Below are positions 8,542 through 18,008 of a stretch of DNA of 25,728 bases, piece by piece; the first letter of the stretch is position 1, and each line of letters begins with the position of its first letter. Both the position numbers and the translations under genes were made by a program. The stretch is from AP-16 sp036395835 (lineage in GTDB: Bacteria; Pseudomonadota; Alphaproteobacteria; Rhizobiales; Xanthobacteraceae): positions 1 through 25,728 of the forward strand of contig DASWCW010000007.1 in the NCBI GenBank assembly GCA_036395835.1, read 5' to 3'. The notes below the pieces were generated by a model. The model did no database searches, was not told the origin of the DNA, and saw only the letters and a program-made list of their open reading frames with translations.

Positions 8542-8814
8542 TCAGGTTTTTTCCCCGGCCGGCGCCGCCGACACGGCCTCCTCGGCGCCCTCGAACAGCT
8601 GGATCGGATGACCCGGCATGATCGTCGAAATGGCGTGCTTGTAGACGAGCTGCGAATGGCCGTCCCGCCGCAGCAGCACGCAGAAATTATCGAACCAGGT
8701 GACCACGCCTTGCAGCTTCACTCCGTTCACCAGGAAGATGGTGAGCGGGGTCTTGTTCTTTCGGACGTAATTGAGGAAGGTATCTTGCAGATTTTGAGAG
8801 CGATCGGCCGCCAT
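8542..8814 (-). CDS. hfq: RNA chaperone Hfq
   Basis: Hexameric Sm-like RNA chaperone that pairs small RNAs with mRNAs. In Rhizobiales it also influences nitrogen fixation gene expression. The 90-residue protein has the Sm1 region (QDTFLNYVRKNKTP...VKLQGVVTWFDNF) and the Sm2 signature YKHAIST (58-64). The short C-terminal tail is rich in Ala/Glu. The start ATG has GGAA about 10 bases upstream. Its stop abuts the TTG start of hflX. The upstream 179-base gap to dat likely carries its own promoter. Confidence 0.97.
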   Translation of the reverse strand: MAADRSQNLQDTFLNYVRKNKTPLTIFLVNGVKLQGVVTWFDNFCVLLRRDGHSQLVYKHAISTIMPGHPIQLFEGAEEAVSAAPAGEKT

Positions 8815-8884
8815 TATCGCTGTTCCGTTTTTCGCTCGCGAACCCGGCCTCGCGAGACATTTTGGTCTGTCGCTTCGTGCCCCC

Positions 8885-8910
8885 CGTCAAAAGCTCGACC
8901 TTCAGTCGAG
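8885..8910 (-). promoter_or_regulatory. Hairpin plus short T-run between dat and hfq: weak terminator or hfq promoter element
   Basis: On the minus strand, CTCGAC-TGAAG-GTCGAG (8910-8894) forms a 6-bp stem followed by C and TTTT (8892-8889). This could end dat transcription. The same T-run is part of TTGACG (8890-8885), a fair -35 box for hfq, although no good -10 box is seen at the usual distance. A second inverted repeat, CTCGCGA/TCGCGAG (8835-8856), lies in the hfq leader. The functions are not settled. Confidence 0.3.
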
Positions 8911-8993
8911 GACTGGGCGGAGCCATTAGAAGGTACCATAGGGGGCAGCGCAAGTCCCCGTCGCAGAGGTCCCCTGCCCTGCTGCCGCGCGGC

Positions 8994-9851
8994 CTAGGCG
9001 AGCTCCGCATGGCGGTGAAAATCGCGGCGCAACGCGCTCGCGACGAGCCCGGGCGCGCCGTTCCCCACCGGCCGGCCGTCGATGCGGACCACCGGCATGA
9101 CGATCTGGGTCGCCGAGGTGACGAAGGCCTCCCGGGCCGCATAGGCCTCCTCGACCGTAAACGCCCGCTCCTCGAGCGTGAGCGCATGGGCGGCGATCAC
9201 GTCGAGCAGCACGGTGCGGGTGATGCCGCGCAGGATCCCGTGGTCGGCCGGCCGGGTCAGAAGCTTGCCGTCGCGGGTGACGATCCAGGCATTGGTCGAG
9301 GATCCCTCCGTCACATGGCCGCCGGCGTCGACGAACCAGGCTTCCTTGGCGCCGGCCTCGCGCGCGGCCTCTTTGGCGAGCACGTTGGGGAGCAGCGAGA
9401 CCGACTTGATGTCGACGCGCGGCCAGCGGTTCTCCGGAACGGTGATGACGGAAATCCCCTGCTCCGCCGTGCTCTCGCGGCCCGCAGCATCGAGCGAACG
9501 CGCGGTGACGACGAGGCTCGGCGACACGTTCCGGGGCGGAAAGGCATGGTCGCGCCGCGCCACCCCGCGCGTGACCTGCAGGTAGACGATGCCGTCTCGG
9601 ACCCGGTTGCGCCGGATCGTCTCGCGCAGCACGGTCCCGAGCGCCGCGCGCGACATCGGCGGACGGATCCGCAATTCGGCGAGCGAGCGCGCCAGCCGGT
9701 CGAAATGCCGCCGCTCGTCGACCAGCCGGCCGTCCCGCACCTCGCAGACCTCGTAGACGCCGTCGGCGAACTGGTAGCCGCGATCCTCGACGTGGACCGC
9801 AGCCTCGCGGTGGGCAACATAGCGGCCGTTCACATAGGCAATGCGCGACAC
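8994..9851 (-). CDS. dat: D-amino-acid aminotransferase (class IV PLP enzyme)
   Basis: Transfers amino groups between D-amino acids and 2-oxoacids, e.g. giving D-Glu from D-Ala for cell wall use. The 285-residue product is of the class IV fold. The PLP lysine is K149 in RVDIKSVSLLPNVLAK, and the cofactor-site EGSSTNAW follows. The start GTG at 9851 is preferred over the longer open frame because GGAG sits 7 bases upstream and MSRIAYVNGRYV matches family N-termini. The longer version adds a low-complexity Arg/Ser segment. A D-amino-acid specificity is inferred from the DIKS...NVLAK pattern and the hfq-hflX neighbourhood; a branched-chain enzyme or ADC lyase is less likely. Confidence 0.9.
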   Translation of the reverse strand: MSRIAYVNGRYVAHREAAVHVEDRGYQFADGVYEVCEVRDGRLVDERRHFDRLARSLAELRIRPPMSRAALGTVLRETIRRNRVRDGIVYLQVTRGVARRDHAFPPRNVSPSLVVTARSLDAAGRESTAEQGISVITVPENRWPRVDIKSVSLLPNVLAKEAAREAGAKEAWFVDAGGHVTEGSSTNAWIVTRDGKLLTRPADHGILRGITRTVLLDVIAAHALTLEERAFTVEEAYAAREAFVTSATQIVMPVVRIDGRPVGNGAPGLVASALRRDFHRHAELA

Positions 9852-9885
9852 GGTCGAACTCCGGGAAGGTTGCGGGCTGCTGCGA

Positions 9886-9905
9886 TGGCGGCGCGAGCGC
9901 CGCCA
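9886..9905. promoter_or_regulatory. Perfect 8-bp inverted repeat in the dat/P450 divergent region
   Basis: TGGCGGCG-CGAG-CGCCGCCA is an exact 8-bp stem with a 4-base loop in the 191-base region between two divergent starts. It lies 35 bases upstream of the dat GTG. No T-run follows on either strand, so it is not a typical intrinsic terminator. It may be an operator or an RNA hairpin in the dat leader. Confidence 0.4.
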
Positions 9906-9955
9906 AAATAGCGGCTCGGCGCGCGAGCTGGCAAATCGCTCGGTCCCGGTTGGCT

Positions 9956-9984
9956 TTGACAATCCGGCGGAACGGCAGTTCTGT
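9956..9984 (+). promoter_or_regulatory. Possible promoter of the P450 gene
   Basis: A perfect TTGACA (9956-9961) is followed after 17 bases by TTCTGT (9979-9984), a poor -10 match. The start codon is 58 bases downstream. The -35 box and spacing are good and the -10 is weak, so this is tentative. Confidence 0.3.
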
Positions 9985-10042
9985 CTTGCGTCGGGGCGAA
10001 TGGTCGAGCGCGGGCGCTGGCGATGGCAAAGGAGCCGGATCG

Positions 10043-11425
10043 ATGACGGTGATGGACGACACCCGCGCCCCCGTCCTCGCGGCGCCGCGGCCGCCGCAGG
10101 AGCGCATGAGCCTGTGGCAGTTCCTGCGCACGGTCCGGGACAGCTCGATTGCGACCTTCCCGGCCGAGGCCTACGAGAAAGACATCGTTCCGCGCAAGCT
10201 GTTGTGGCGGCGCACCTTCATCGTCAACGAGCCGCAGGCGATCAAGCATGTTCTGCTCGACAATGCCGGCAATTACGTCCGGGCGGATATCGCGCGGCGG
10301 CTACTCGAGCCCGGGCTCGGCCGCGGACTGCTGACGAGCGAAGGCGAGCGCTGGCGCAAACATCGCCGCATCATGGCGCCCTCGTTCGATCACCGCAGCA
10401 TCATCGGCTATGCGCCGATCATGACCGAGATCGCGTCCGGACTGGCGGACCAATGGGACCGCCTGCCCGAGGGCGCCGAGCTCGATGTCGCCGCGGCGAT
10501 GATGCACGTGACGCTGCACATCATCTCGCGGGCGATGTTCTCGTCGGATTCCGACGACATCGTCGACACGGTGGAGCGCGGGGTCGCGCGCTATCAAAGC
10601 AGCGTGCGACCCGGACTGCTCGATCTGCTCGGCGCCCCCGATTGGCTCGCGCGTCTCGCGAGCCCCGGCCGCGGACGCGGCATCCTCAACGATTTCGACA
10701 AGGCCATCGATCGCTTGCTGGCGGCGCGCGAACACGCCGGCGACGCGCAGCCGAAGGACCTGCTGGCCCGGCTGATTGCCGCGCGCGACGAGGAAACGGG
10801 CGGCGGAATGACGTCGCAGGAGGTGCGCGACCAGGTCGTCACCATCTTCATGGCCGGCCACGAGACGACCGCGCTGGCGCTGACCTGGACCTGGTATCTG
10901 CTCTCGCAGCATCCGGCGGTCGAGGCAAGGCTGCATGCGGAGCGCGACGCGGTGCTGGGCGGAAGGCCGCCGCGGCACGAGGATCTCGCCCGCCTGCCCT
11001 ATGCGCGCATGGTGATCGAGGAATCGATGCGGCTCTATCCGCCGGCGCACACGATCTCGCGCCAGGCGGTCCGCGACGACGCCGTGCTCGGCCATCGCAT
11101 TCCCGCCGGCTCCGCCATCATCATTGCGCCGTGGCTGCTGCATCGAAAGCCGGCGCTCTGGAGCGATCCGCTACGCTTCGATCCGGAGCGGTTCTCGCCG
11201 GAGATGAGCGCTCAGCGCCACCGCTTCGCCTACATTCCGTTCGGCGCCGGACCGCGGATCTGCATCGGCATGGCGTTCGCGATGGCCGAGGCCGTGCTGA
11301 TCCTGGCGGCGATCGCCCAGCGCTATCGGCTCCGCCTCAAGGCGGGCCATCCGGTCGAGCCGCAAGGCTTGATCACGCTCCGCCCGCGCTACGGCATGCG
11401 CATGCATCTCGAGCGGCGGGCCTAG
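10043..11425 (+). CDS. Cytochrome P450
   Basis: Haem-thiolate monooxygenase of 460 residues. The visible landmarks are a C-helix with ERWRKHRRIMAP, the I-helix oxygen-activation motif A271-GHETT, the K-helix ExxR (E327, R330), the PERF motif (PERFSPE, about 381-387), and the haem loop FGAGPRICIG with the cysteine ligand C407. The ATG at 10043 is chosen because AAAGGAG ends 8 bases upstream. A longer frame from 9950 would start on TTG inside a likely -35 box. No membrane anchor is seen, so it is soluble and needs external electron donors. No ferredoxin or reductase gene is in the window. The substrate is unknown; the overall look is of the class with fatty-acid- or terpenoid-acting members. 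It is divergent from dat and interrupts the ntr-to-hflX run of minus-strand genes. Confidence 0.95.
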   Translation: MTVMDDTRAPVLAAPRPPQERMSLWQFLRTVRDSSIATFPAEAYEKDIVPRKLLWRRTFIVNEPQAIKHVLLDNAGNYVRADIARRLLEPGLGRGLLTSEGERWRKHRRIMAPSFDHRSIIGYAPIMTEIASGLADQWDRLPEGAELDVAAAMMHVTLHIISRAMFSSDSDDIVDTVERGVARYQSSVRPGLLDLLGAPDWLARLASPGRGRGILNDFDKAIDRLLAAREHAGDAQPKDLLARLIAARDEETGGGMTSQEVRDQVVTIFMAGHETTALALTWTWYLLSQHPAVEARLHAERDAVLGGRPPRHEDLARLPYARMVIEESMRLYPPAHTISRQAVRDDAVLGHRIPAGSAIIIAPWLLHRKPALWSDPLRFDPERFSPEMSAQRHRFAYIPFGAGPRICIGMAFAMAEAVLILAAIAQRYRLRLKAGHPVEPQGLITLRPRYGMRMHLERRA

Positions 11426-11444
11426 CATCGCCACACGCGCGGTT

Positions 11445-11548
11445 CTCCTCCCCCTGCAAGGGGAGGTCGGCGCGCATAGCGCGCCGGGAGGGGGTCGCGA
11501 TCCCCGCCCGACCGCTTCGCGGTCGACTTCCCCTTGCAAGGGGAGGTA
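11445..11548. repeat. Multi-hairpin intergenic repeat between convergent P450 and ntrX
   Basis: Four consecutive palindromes fill this stretch. The first is a near-perfect CCTCCCC...GGGGAGG (11447-11466). The second is GGCGCGC-ATA-GCGCGCC (11469-11485). The third is CGACCGC-TTC-GCGGTCG (11509-11525). The last is the exact palindrome CCCCTTGCAAGGGG (11530-11543). The outer two share the TGCAAGGGGAGG core. Repeats of this style are scattered between genes in Bradyrhizobium-like genomes (general knowledge, not checked). It lies between two converging genes and could act as a bidirectional transcription stop. The remaining bases of the 172-base gap show nothing. Confidence 0.8.
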
Positions 11549-11597
11549 AAGAACGGCTGTGGCTCGCGGCTTTGCGCCTGAGCCGGAGGATCTTTAC

Positions 11598-12968
11598 TCA
11601 CCCGATCCCCAGCGCCTTGAGCTTGCGGTGAAGCGCGGAGCGCTCCATGCCGACGAACTCCGCGGTGCGGGAGATGTTGCCGCCGAACCGGCTGATCTGG
11701 GCCAGCAGATATTCGCGCTCGAACACTTCGCGCGCGTCGCGCAGCGGCAGTCCCATCAATTGCTCGCCGCCATTGCCGTTCGGCATGTTGGGAACCATCG
11801 AGCCCACGTCCTGCGGCAGCATGTGGGCGCTGATCACCGCATCGGGTTCGCCGCCGGCGAGAATCATCAGCCGCTCGACGTTGTTGCGCAGTTGCCGCAC
11901 GTTGCCGGGCCAGTCGTGCGATTGCAGCACGGCGATGGCGTCCTCGCCGATGCGCCGCTTCGGCAGGCCTGTGGCCTGCGAGATCTGCTCGATGAAATAA
12001 TCGACCAGCACCGGAACGTCCTCGCGACGTTCCGCGAGCGGCGGCACCCGGATCGGAACCACCGAGAGGCGGTGATAGAGATCTTCCCGGAACCTGCCGG
12101 CGGTGACGTCGGCCTCGAGGTTGCGTCCCGTGGAGGATACGATGCGCACGTCGACATTGACGCGAGCGCTGCCGCCGACCCGCTGGAAGGTCTGATCGAC
12201 CAGAACCCGCAGGATCTTGTTCTGGGTCTCGCGCGGCATTTCCGCGATCTCGTCGATGAACAAGGTCCCGCCGTGCGCCTCTTCGAGCGCGCCGACCTTG
12301 CGTCCCTGCGAGCCGTTGGAAGCCTCGATGCCGAACAGCTCCTCTTCCATCCGCTCCGGCATCATGGCCGCCGCATTGATGACCACGAACGGACCCTGGG
12401 AGCGCCCGGACAGCACATGGATGGTGCGGGCGGTGAGCTCCTTTCCGGCGCCCGAGGGCCCGACGATCAGGATGCGGCTGTTGGTCGGCGCGACCTTCTC
12501 GATGGTCTGGCGCAGCTGGTTCATCGCCGTCGAATTGCCGACGAGCGTCGTGGGCTGCGGAGCCAATTGCTTGAGCTCCTTGACCTCGCGCCTGAGCCGG
12601 AACGTCTCCAGCGAGCGGCTGGCGACCAGCACCAGGCGGTCGGCCTTGAACGGCTTCTCGATGAAATCGTAGGCCCCGAGCTTGATCGCGGAGACCGCGG
12701 TCTCGATGTTGCCGTGCCCGGAGATCATCACCACCGGAAGCTCGGAATGCTCCTGCTTGATCGCGGCCAGCAATTGCAGGCCGTCAAGCTTGCTGCCCTG
12801 CAGCCAGATGTCGAGAAACACCAGATTGGGGCGCCGCGCCCCGATGGCGGCGAGCGCCTCGTCGCTGTTCTTGGCGGTGCGGGCTCCGTGGCCCTCGTCC
12901 TGCAGGATGCCCGCGACCAGTTCGCGGATATCGGCTTCATCATCGACGATCAGGATATCGGACGACAT
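11598..12968 (-). CDS. ntrX: Nitrogen regulation response regulator NtrX
   Basis: Response regulator partner of NtrY, tied to nitrogen metabolism, redox response and nitrogen-fixation control. It has 456 residues: a receiver domain with phospho-acceptor D53 and K105, an AAA+ domain with Walker A GPSGAGKE (170-177) and the LFIDEIAEMP Walker B region, then a Fis-type helix-turn-helix at the C-terminus (RFGGNISRTAEFVGMERSA). The sigma-54 contact motif GAFTGA is absent: after ELFG (210-213) the loop reads IEASNGSQGRKVGALEEA. This is known for alphaproteobacterial NtrX and suggests it does not work as a classical sigma-54 activator. The ATG at 12968 is chosen; a GTG at 12977 would add three residues and abut the ntrY stop. 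Confidence 0.95.
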   Translation of the reverse strand: MSSDILIVDDEADIRELVAGILQDEGHGARTAKNSDEALAAIGARRPNLVFLDIWLQGSKLDGLQLLAAIKQEHSELPVVMISGHGNIETAVSAIKLGAYDFIEKPFKADRLVLVASRSLETFRLRREVKELKQLAPQPTTLVGNSTAMNQLRQTIEKVAPTNSRILIVGPSGAGKELTARTIHVLSGRSQGPFVVINAAAMMPERMEEELFGIEASNGSQGRKVGALEEAHGGTLFIDEIAEMPRETQNKILRVLVDQTFQRVGGSARVNVDVRIVSSTGRNLEADVTAGRFREDLYHRLSVVPIRVPPLAERREDVPVLVDYFIEQISQATGLPKRRIGEDAIAVLQSHDWPGNVRQLRNNVERLMILAGGEPDAVISAHMLPQDVGSMVPNMPNGNGGEQLMGLPLRDAREVFEREYLLAQISRFGGNISRTAEFVGMERSALHRKLKALGIG

Positions 12969-12977
12969 TGGCGGCAC

Positions 12978-15227
12978 CTATCGGTCGCTGGCGGCTTTAC
13001 GGATTTCGGCAGTTTCATCGTCTGAGACCCGCTCGGCGGTGAATCGCAGCCGCGCCCAGGCACCCCGGCCGCTGCCGTCGGGCGGATCATTGAGCTCGAT
13101 GCGTCCGCCGTGCTCCTCGAGGATACGGCCGACGATGGCGAGCCCGAGCCCGGTGCCCTTCTCGCGGGTCGTCACATAGGGTTCGAGCAGGCGATTGCGG
13201 TTTTCCTTCGGCAGCCCGTTGCCGTTGTCGACGACGTCGATGACGATGTCGGCGCCCTCGCGCGTCGCGGAGATCTTGATCCGGCCGCGGCCGAGCTGTT
13301 CCGGCGGCACCGCGGCGATGGCCTCGGTCGCATTCTTGATGATGTTGGTCATCGCCTGCGAGATCAGCCGGCGATCGAAGCGCGCGAGCATGGGGTCCTC
13401 CGCGGTCTCCACCGCGATGTCGATGTCCGGATGACCGACGCGCATCAGGAACACCACCTGGCGCACGGTGTCGGCGAGGTCTTCCGAGGTGATCACCGGC
13501 TTGGGCATCCGCGCGAAGCGCGAGAACTCGTCCACCATGCGTTTGATGTCCTCGACCTGTCGCACGATGGTGTCGGTGCATTGCACGAACACCGCCCGGT
13601 CCTCGACGATGAGCGCGCCGTACTTGCGGCGCAGGCGCTCGGCCGAAAGCTGGATCGGGGTCAGCGGATTCTTGATCTCGTGGGCGATGCGGCGCGCGAC
13701 GTCGGCCCAGGCCGAACTGCGCTGCGCGATCACCAGCTCGGTGATGTCGTCGAGCGTGATCACGTAGCCGTGCTCGGCGACGGCCGACTGCTCGGTCGTG
13801 ACCCGCACCGACAGATTGCGCTCGCGACCGCCGCGGTTGATCGTGACCTGACCCTGGACCAGCCGCTGCGCGCCCGAGCGCGCTTCGTCGAACAGCGGCG
13901 CCAGCTCCGGCACGATCGTCGCGAGCGGCCGGCCGAGGATGTCCGACTGCGTTCGCGCGATGAGCTTCTCGGCGGAGCGGTTGACGATGCTGATGCACCC
14001 CTCGGCATCGAGCCCGATGACGCCGGCACTCGCTCCCGCCAGCACCGCTTCCGTGAAGCGGCGGCGGCTGTCGATGACGTCGTGGGCGCGCATGAGATCG
14101 TCGCGCTGGGTCCGCAGCTCCTGCGTCATATTGTTGAAGGTCTCGCCGAGCTGCGCCAAATCCCCTTCACCGCGGCGGATCGGCACTTGCACGTGCAGGT
14201 TCCCGGTCGAGACCTGATTGGCCGCGCCGATCAGCCTGCGGATCGGCGCCACCAGACGGTTGGCGAAATTCAGCCCGATCCAGACCGCCGACAACAGCAC
14301 GATCAGCGCGACGACCGTGTACATCAGGGCGAAGGCGACCTGGACGCCCAGCCGCCGGGCCTGGAGGCTGGCATATTCGGCCACGCTCTCCTGGGTTGCC
14401 TGCAATTGCTCGACCACGCGCGGATCGACCGGCCGCGCGACATAGAGATAGGCATCGTCATAGCCGCGCAGCTTGATCACCGCGGCGACGGTCTTGGCTT
14501 CGGCGAGCAGCGCAATCTGCGGCTCGGCGTCGCCCACCTCCTTGAGCGCGCCGCTCGAGGGCGCGACGAAGTCGCCGCCGGCCTTGAGATCCGCGCGCTC
14601 GATGATCGACAGGTCGCCGCCGATCATCATGGCATGCGGCAATCCGCGGATCGAAGCCTGCGCCTTGAGGAATTGGCGGAACCGCTCGCGATCCTGATCG
14701 AACAGCGGTCGTGCGCGCCCGACGTCATAGGCCATGGCCATGATGTCGCCGCGAATCATCGCGGCGTGCTCGCGCAGATAGGCTTCGGCGACGGTCAGCG
14801 AGTTCTCGATCACGGCCCGCGTGCGGGTGGAGAACCAGCGGTCGAGCCCCCGCTCGAGCGTGATGCTGGCGATGACCGCCAGCAGAATCGCCGGGACTGC
14901 GGCAATGACCGAGAACAGCCCGACAATGCGCACGTGCAGCTTGGCGCCGGCACGTCCGCGGCGCCGCGCCTGCACGATCTTGAAGACTTCGTAGGCGATG
15001 ATCCCGAGCAGCACGAGCATCATCGCCCCGTTGCCCAACAGCACCCTCACCACGACATCGTGGGTCGGCACCACCGGAGTGAGGCCGGTGAGCACCACGA
15101 AGGTGACGATGGCGGAGAGCAGGGCCAAGCCGACCGCGACCGGGCCCGCGAGCCGGCTTGCGAGCCAGGACCACGGGCCGCGAGTCTCGGCGGCCTCCGG
15201 AAAGGCGACTTGTTGGATGCTCGTCAT
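12978..15227 (-). CDS. ntrY: Nitrogen regulation sensor histidine kinase NtrY
   Basis: Membrane sensor kinase for NtrX. From the ATG at 15227 it is 749 residues. Three membrane segments are near the N-terminus (about 28-50, 66-86 and 101-123). A periplasmic-type region follows, then a fourth segment (about 297-320), HAMP (320-372), PAS (390-500), the HisKA domain with H516 in RRIAHEIKNPLTP, and a HATPase domain with N, G1 and G2 boxes (NIIKNATEAI, DNGNGLP, GTGLGLAIV). The open frame extends upstream to 15401, but this extra part is basic and unlike the family. ntrX starts 9 bases after the stop, so ntrYX is one unit. Confidence 0.95.
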   Translation of the reverse strand: MTSIQQVAFPEAAETRGPWSWLASRLAGPVAVGLALLSAIVTFVVLTGLTPVVPTHDVVVRVLLGNGAMMLVLLGIIAYEVFKIVQARRRGRAGAKLHVRIVGLFSVIAAVPAILLAVIASITLERGLDRWFSTRTRAVIENSLTVAEAYLREHAAMIRGDIMAMAYDVGRARPLFDQDRERFRQFLKAQASIRGLPHAMMIGGDLSIIERADLKAGGDFVAPSSGALKEVGDAEPQIALLAEAKTVAAVIKLRGYDDAYLYVARPVDPRVVEQLQATQESVAEYASLQARRLGVQVAFALMYTVVALIVLLSAVWIGLNFANRLVAPIRRLIGAANQVSTGNLHVQVPIRRGEGDLAQLGETFNNMTQELRTQRDDLMRAHDVIDSRRRFTEAVLAGASAGVIGLDAEGCISIVNRSAEKLIARTQSDILGRPLATIVPELAPLFDEARSGAQRLVQGQVTINRGGRERNLSVRVTTEQSAVAEHGYVITLDDITELVIAQRSSAWADVARRIAHEIKNPLTPIQLSAERLRRKYGALIVEDRAVFVQCTDTIVRQVEDIKRMVDEFSRFARMPKPVITSEDLADTVRQVVFLMRVGHPDIDIAVETAEDPMLARFDRRLISQAMTNIIKNATEAIAAVPPEQLGRGRIKISATREGADIVIDVVDNGNGLPKENRNRLLEPYVTTREKGTGLGLAIVGRILEEHGGRIELNDPPDGSGRGAWARLRFTAERVSDDETAEIRKAASDR

Positions 15228-15397
15228 GGGCGCTTGCGACCGGCGGAACTCGACGCGGGCAGTACGCAGCGGACCTGAAGACCCCCGCCCCCTGCGCTTT
15301 CGGCTCAAACTGATGCGTTTGTACAACAATGTTGCCGAATTGCGACTATTCCGCGGCGATGCCGCCGGCGGTGCGCAAAATTCTCCCGCGCCGACGA
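15228..15397 (-). promoter_or_regulatory. ntrC-ntrY intergenic region, likely with an ntrYX promoter
   Basis: This 170-base gap separates ntrBC from ntrYX on the same strand, whereas other joints in the locus are overlaps or about 10 bases. It contains an AT-richer stretch with the exact palindrome TTGTACAA (15319-15326), about 92 bases before the ntrY ATG. No clear -35/-10 pair or sigma-54 site (TGGC-N-TTGC spacing) was found by eye. A separate promoter is inferred from size and composition only. Confidence 0.4.
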
Positions 15398-16843
<1,446 letters not shown>

Positions 16844-16853
16844 GCGATCCTCT

Positions 16854-18008
16854 TCAGCCGGGTCCGTCGAGCGCCGCGGGTTCGGCCGGCCCGGCCAGTC
16901 CGCTTTCGGTGAACATGGGCATCAGCACGCGGAACACGGTATGCCGCGGCTGCGATTCGCACTCGATGATGCCGCCGTGATCGCCGATGATTTTCGCGAC
17001 CAGCGCGAGCCCGAGCCCGCTCCCCTTCGGCTTGGTGGTTACGAACGGATCGAACAGATGCGGCATCAGGTCTTCGGGCACTCCCGGCCCGTTGTCCCTC
17101 ACGCAAAATTCCAGCGGCAAGGACACGCGCGACTTGCTGCCGGGAATCGACAGTCGCATGCCCGGGCGGAACGCCGTGGTCAGTTGGATCTCGCCTTCCG
17201 GCCCCGCTTCTCCGAGCGACTCCGCGGCGTTCTTCACGAGATTGAGAAACACCTGGATGAGCTGATCGCGATTGGCCAGGACCGGCGGCAGCGACGGATC
17301 GTACTCCTGCACGAATTTCATGTGCCGGGCGAACCCGGTTTGCGCGAGCCTTTTCACGTGATCGAGCACCGCGTGGATGTTGACCGGCTCGCGGTCGACC
17401 GGCCTCTGGTCGGCGAACACCTCCATCCGGTCGACCAGTTTGACGATGCGATCGGCCTCGTCGCAGATGAGGCGCGTGAGCGTGCGATCCTCGTCACCGG
17501 CCGATTGCTCGAGCAATTGGGCGGCGCCGCGAATGCCCGACAGCGGATTCTTGATCTCGTGCGCGAGCATCGCGGCCAGGGCGCTCACCGATCGCGCGGC
17601 GCCGCGATGCGTGAGCTGGCGGTCCATCTTGTCGGCGATGGTCCGCTCCAGCAGCATCACCACGACGTGGTCGCGGCGCTCGGGCACCGGCGCCACATGC
17701 AGGTCGACGATGCGTTCGCCCGGATTGCGCGGCGTGCCGAGATCGACCCGATATTCGTTGACCGGGGCAGCCCGACCGCGGACCTGCTCGATGAGCGAGA
17801 GCAACGGGCTGCCGAACGGCACCAGATCGCGCAGCGCGTGACGGCGCAGGACCGGCACGGAGATTTCAAAAAAATCCTCCGCCGCGACATTGGCGTCGGC
17901 GATCCTGCCGTCCGGCGCGATCATCAGCACGGGATGCGGCAACGCATTGAGCACCATGTCGGCCGATCCGGGCAGGAGCGAAGTCGCTTGCGGCTCGATC
18001 GCGTTCAT
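16854..18008 (-). CDS. ntrB: Nitrogen regulation histidine kinase NtrB (GlnL/NRII)
   Basis: Cytoplasmic kinase/phosphatase for NtrC, controlled by PII proteins according to nitrogen state. The 384-residue product has an N-terminal PAS domain (about 17-125), HisKA with H150 in AAMLAHEIKNPLSG, and a HATPase domain with NLVKNAAES, DNGPGVP and GSGLGLALV. No membrane segment is seen, as expected. The ATG at 18008 overlaps the dusB stop (ATGA), which chooses this start over the longer open frame reaching 18317, which lies over dusB and has no family similarity. The last residues form a Pro/Ala/Gly-rich tail. Confidence 0.96.
   Translation of the reverse strand: MNAIEPQATSLLPGSADMVLNALPHPVLMIAPDGRIADANVAAEDFFEISVPVLRRHALRDLVPFGSPLLSLIEQVRGRAAPVNEYRVDLGTPRNPGERIVDLHVAPVPERRDHVVVMLLERTIADKMDRQLTHRGAARSVSALAAMLAHEIKNPLSGIRGAAQLLEQSAGDEDRTLTRLICDEADRIVKLVDRMEVFADQRPVDREPVNIHAVLDHVKRLAQTGFARHMKFVQEYDPSLPPVLANRDQLIQVFLNLVKNAAESLGEAGPEGEIQLTTAFRPGMRLSIPGSKSRVSLPLEFCVRDNGPGVPEDLMPHLFDPFVTTKPKGSGLGLALVAKIIGDHGGIIECESQPRHTVFRVLMPMFTESGLAGPAEPAALDGPG

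Noticed and set aside
6343..8997. 884-codon plus-strand frame across mazG, hflX and hfq
   Set aside because: It spans three real genes, partly antisense, and its composition is that of an off-frame reading; no family resemblance.
9950..10042. Longer N-terminus for the P450 from a TTG at 9950
   Set aside because: It would begin inside a TTGACA box, while the ATG at 10043 has AAAGGAG at the right distance and a natural P450 start.
13110..15278. 722-codon open frame on the plus strand opposite ntrY
   Set aside because: It is fully antisense to a well-supported kinase gene, has arginine/histidine/aspartate-rich low-complexity content and no recognisable domain. This is a typical high-GC shadow.
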